In this document: in pieces, positions 62,913 to 64,000 of the stretch
Layout: each line of letters opens with the position of its first letter
How positions within the stretch are numbered: the first letter of the stretch is position 1
Origin: Phenylobacterium immobile (ATCC 35973)
Lineage (GTDB): Bacteria > Pseudomonadota > Alphaproteobacteria > Caulobacterales > Caulobacteraceae
Reading direction: 5' to 3'
DNA length: 64,000 nucleotides
Assembly: GCF_001375595.1 (NCBI RefSeq)
Contig: NZ_CVJQ01000001.1
Span: 1,674,001 to 1,738,000 of the forward strand
Notes under the pieces: model-generated
Told to the model about the DNA's origin: nothing
Database searches by the model: none
What the model saw: the letters and a program-made list of their open reading frames with translations, nothing else
Program-made: the position numbers and the translations under genes

Positions 62913-64000
62913 ATGGCTTCGGCCGCCGAACAGCTCGCCGCCAATATGAACTTCGGCGCCTTCCAGAAGGCGACCGAACTTCACAAGCGCATCTGGTTCA
63001 CCATCATCGCCATGATCGTCTACCGGCTGGGCACCTATGTGCCGATCCCGGGGATTGATCCCGGCGCCTTCGCCCAGGCCTTCCAGGGCCAGGCCGGCGG
63101 CATCCTGGGCATGTTCAACATGTTCTCGGGCGGCGCGGTGGAGCGGATGGCGATTTTCGCCCTCAATGTGATGCCCTATATCTCGGCGTCGATCATCGTG
63201 CAGCTGCTCGGCACGGTCTATCCGCCGTGGGAGAAGCTTCGCAAGGAAGGCGGGGAGGCGGGGCGCAAACAGCTCAATCAGTACACCCGCTACCTCACCG
63301 TCGTTCTCGCGGTCTTCCAGTCCTTCGGCATCGCCATGGGTCTGGCCGCCTCGCCCGGCCTGGTCGACAATCCCGGTCCGTTCTTCGTCGTCGCGACCGT
63401 CGTCACCCTGACCGGCGGGACGCTGTTCCTCATGTGGCTTGGCGAGCAGATCACCAGCCGCGGCGTCGGCAACGGCATCTCGCTGATCATCTTCGCCGGT
63501 ATCGTCTCGGTCCTGCCGCGCTATGTCAGCCAGGCCTTCTCGCTCACCCGCACGGGTGAAATGAGCCCGGCGGCGCTCTTCATGATCCTGGCCCTCGTCA
63601 TCGCCGTGACGGTCGCCATCGTCTTCGTCGAGCGCTCGCAGCGCCGCCTCCTGGTGCAGTATCCCAAGCGACAGGTGGGCAACCGCATGTTCGGCGGCGA
63701 CACCTCGTTCCTGCCGCTGAAAATCAACACCGCCGGCGTCATCCCGCCGATCTTCGCCTCCAGCCTGCTGCTGTTGCCGGCGACCATGCTGGGCTTCGCC
63801 TCGACGGCGAACCTGCCGCCGTGGGCGCAATGGCTGCCCACCATGGTGGGCCAGCTGCAGCACGGCCAGCCGCTGTTCATGGTGCTCTACGGCGCGCTGA
63901 TCATCTTCTTCTGCTTCTTCTACACCTCCGTGGTCTTCAACCCTGAGGACACGGCGGAGAACCTGCGCAAGTACGGCGGTTTCCTGCCGGGCATCCGGCC
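62913..64000 (+). CDS. secY: Preprotein translocase subunit SecY (3' end cut off by window)
   Basis: The channel subunit of the Sec translocon. 362 codons are visible from MASAAEQLAANMNFG. The plug region (IPGIDPGAFAQAF), the conserved MPYISASIIVQLL, the loop EGGEAGRKQLNQYTRYLT, and GVGNGISLIIFAGIV are present, with about eight membrane helices so far. The reading frame continues past the window edge, so only the last 70-90 residues are missing. Confidence 0.96.
   Translation, partial: MASAAEQLAANMNFGAFQKATELHKRIWFTIIAMIVYRLGTYVPIPGIDPGAFAQAFQGQAGGILGMFNMFSGGAVERMAIFALNVMPYISASIIVQLLGTVYPPWEKLRKEGGEAGRKQLNQYTRYLTVVLAVFQSFGIAMGLAASPGLVDNPGPFFVVATVVTLTGGTLFLMWLGEQITSRGVGNGISLIIFAGIVSVLPRYVSQAFSLTRTGEMSPAALFMILALVIAVTVAIVFVERSQRRLLVQYPKRQVGNRMFGGDTSFLPLKINTAGVIPPIFASSLLLLPATMLGFASTANLPPWAQWLPTMVGQLQHGQPLFMVLYGALIIFFCFFYTSVVFNPEDTAENLRKYGGFLPGIR

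Overview
The window comes from a GC-rich alphaproteobacterium. The gene content (str, S10/spc and rpoBC operons, Caulobacter-type small genes, GIN-domain and TonB-receptor proteins) suggests Caulobacteraceae, most likely Phenylobacterium or Caulobacter. That assignment is an inference from protein style, not from a database search.

Region 1 (1-1803) is chromosomal: the end of recJ and a tRNA-Glu gene. Region 2 (about 1804-13605) is a mobile element of about 11.8 kb. A tyrosine integrase lies next to tRNA-Glu. A leftward chain of very small, stop-start-overlapping genes follows, including a GHKL-like protein and a 32-residue membrane peptide. Next come a LexA-type (S24) repressor with a Cro-like partner and shared operator motifs, then a rightward replication/recombination module (RusA resolvase, RepA-like AAA ATPase, an iteron-like repeat cluster, an HNH-AP2 endonuclease). 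The right end holds a membrane protein and a ribbon-helix-helix regulator over a direct-repeat array. No capsid, tail, terminase or lysis gene is visible. The ATPase has lost its N-terminus at the Walker A motif, and a lipoprotein gene is cut off by the HNH gene. The element therefore looks either like a prophage that lost its late genes or like a phage satellite. It ends at the 5' half of a tRNA-Thr gene whose 3' half is missing.

Region 3 (13.6-25.3 kb) is ordinary chromosome: an RraA-family protein, a DUF486 membrane protein, a putrescine ABC importer (potFGHI), a lipoprotein, metG, an OPT transporter, a TerC-family protein and rlmB. Region 4 (25.3-39.5 kb) is the tRNA-Tyr, tRNA-Gly, tuf, tRNA-Trp, secE, nusG, rplKAJL, rpoBC cluster. 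Region 5 (39.6-44.7 kb) has two tandem S9 peptidase paralogues, the second apparently catalytically dead, then a proline-rich membrane protein and a zinc-finger protein.

Region 6 (44.7-64 kb) is the str operon (rpsL, rpsG, fusA, second tuf) and the S10/spc operons running into secY. They are separated by a 4 kb block holding a TonB-dependent receptor, a TetR regulator and a GIN-domain protein. The two tuf copies encode the same protein and share a long identical tract and terminator, which points to gene conversion. Several leaders and intercistronic gaps in the ribosomal operons contain hairpins that look like attenuators or processing sites.
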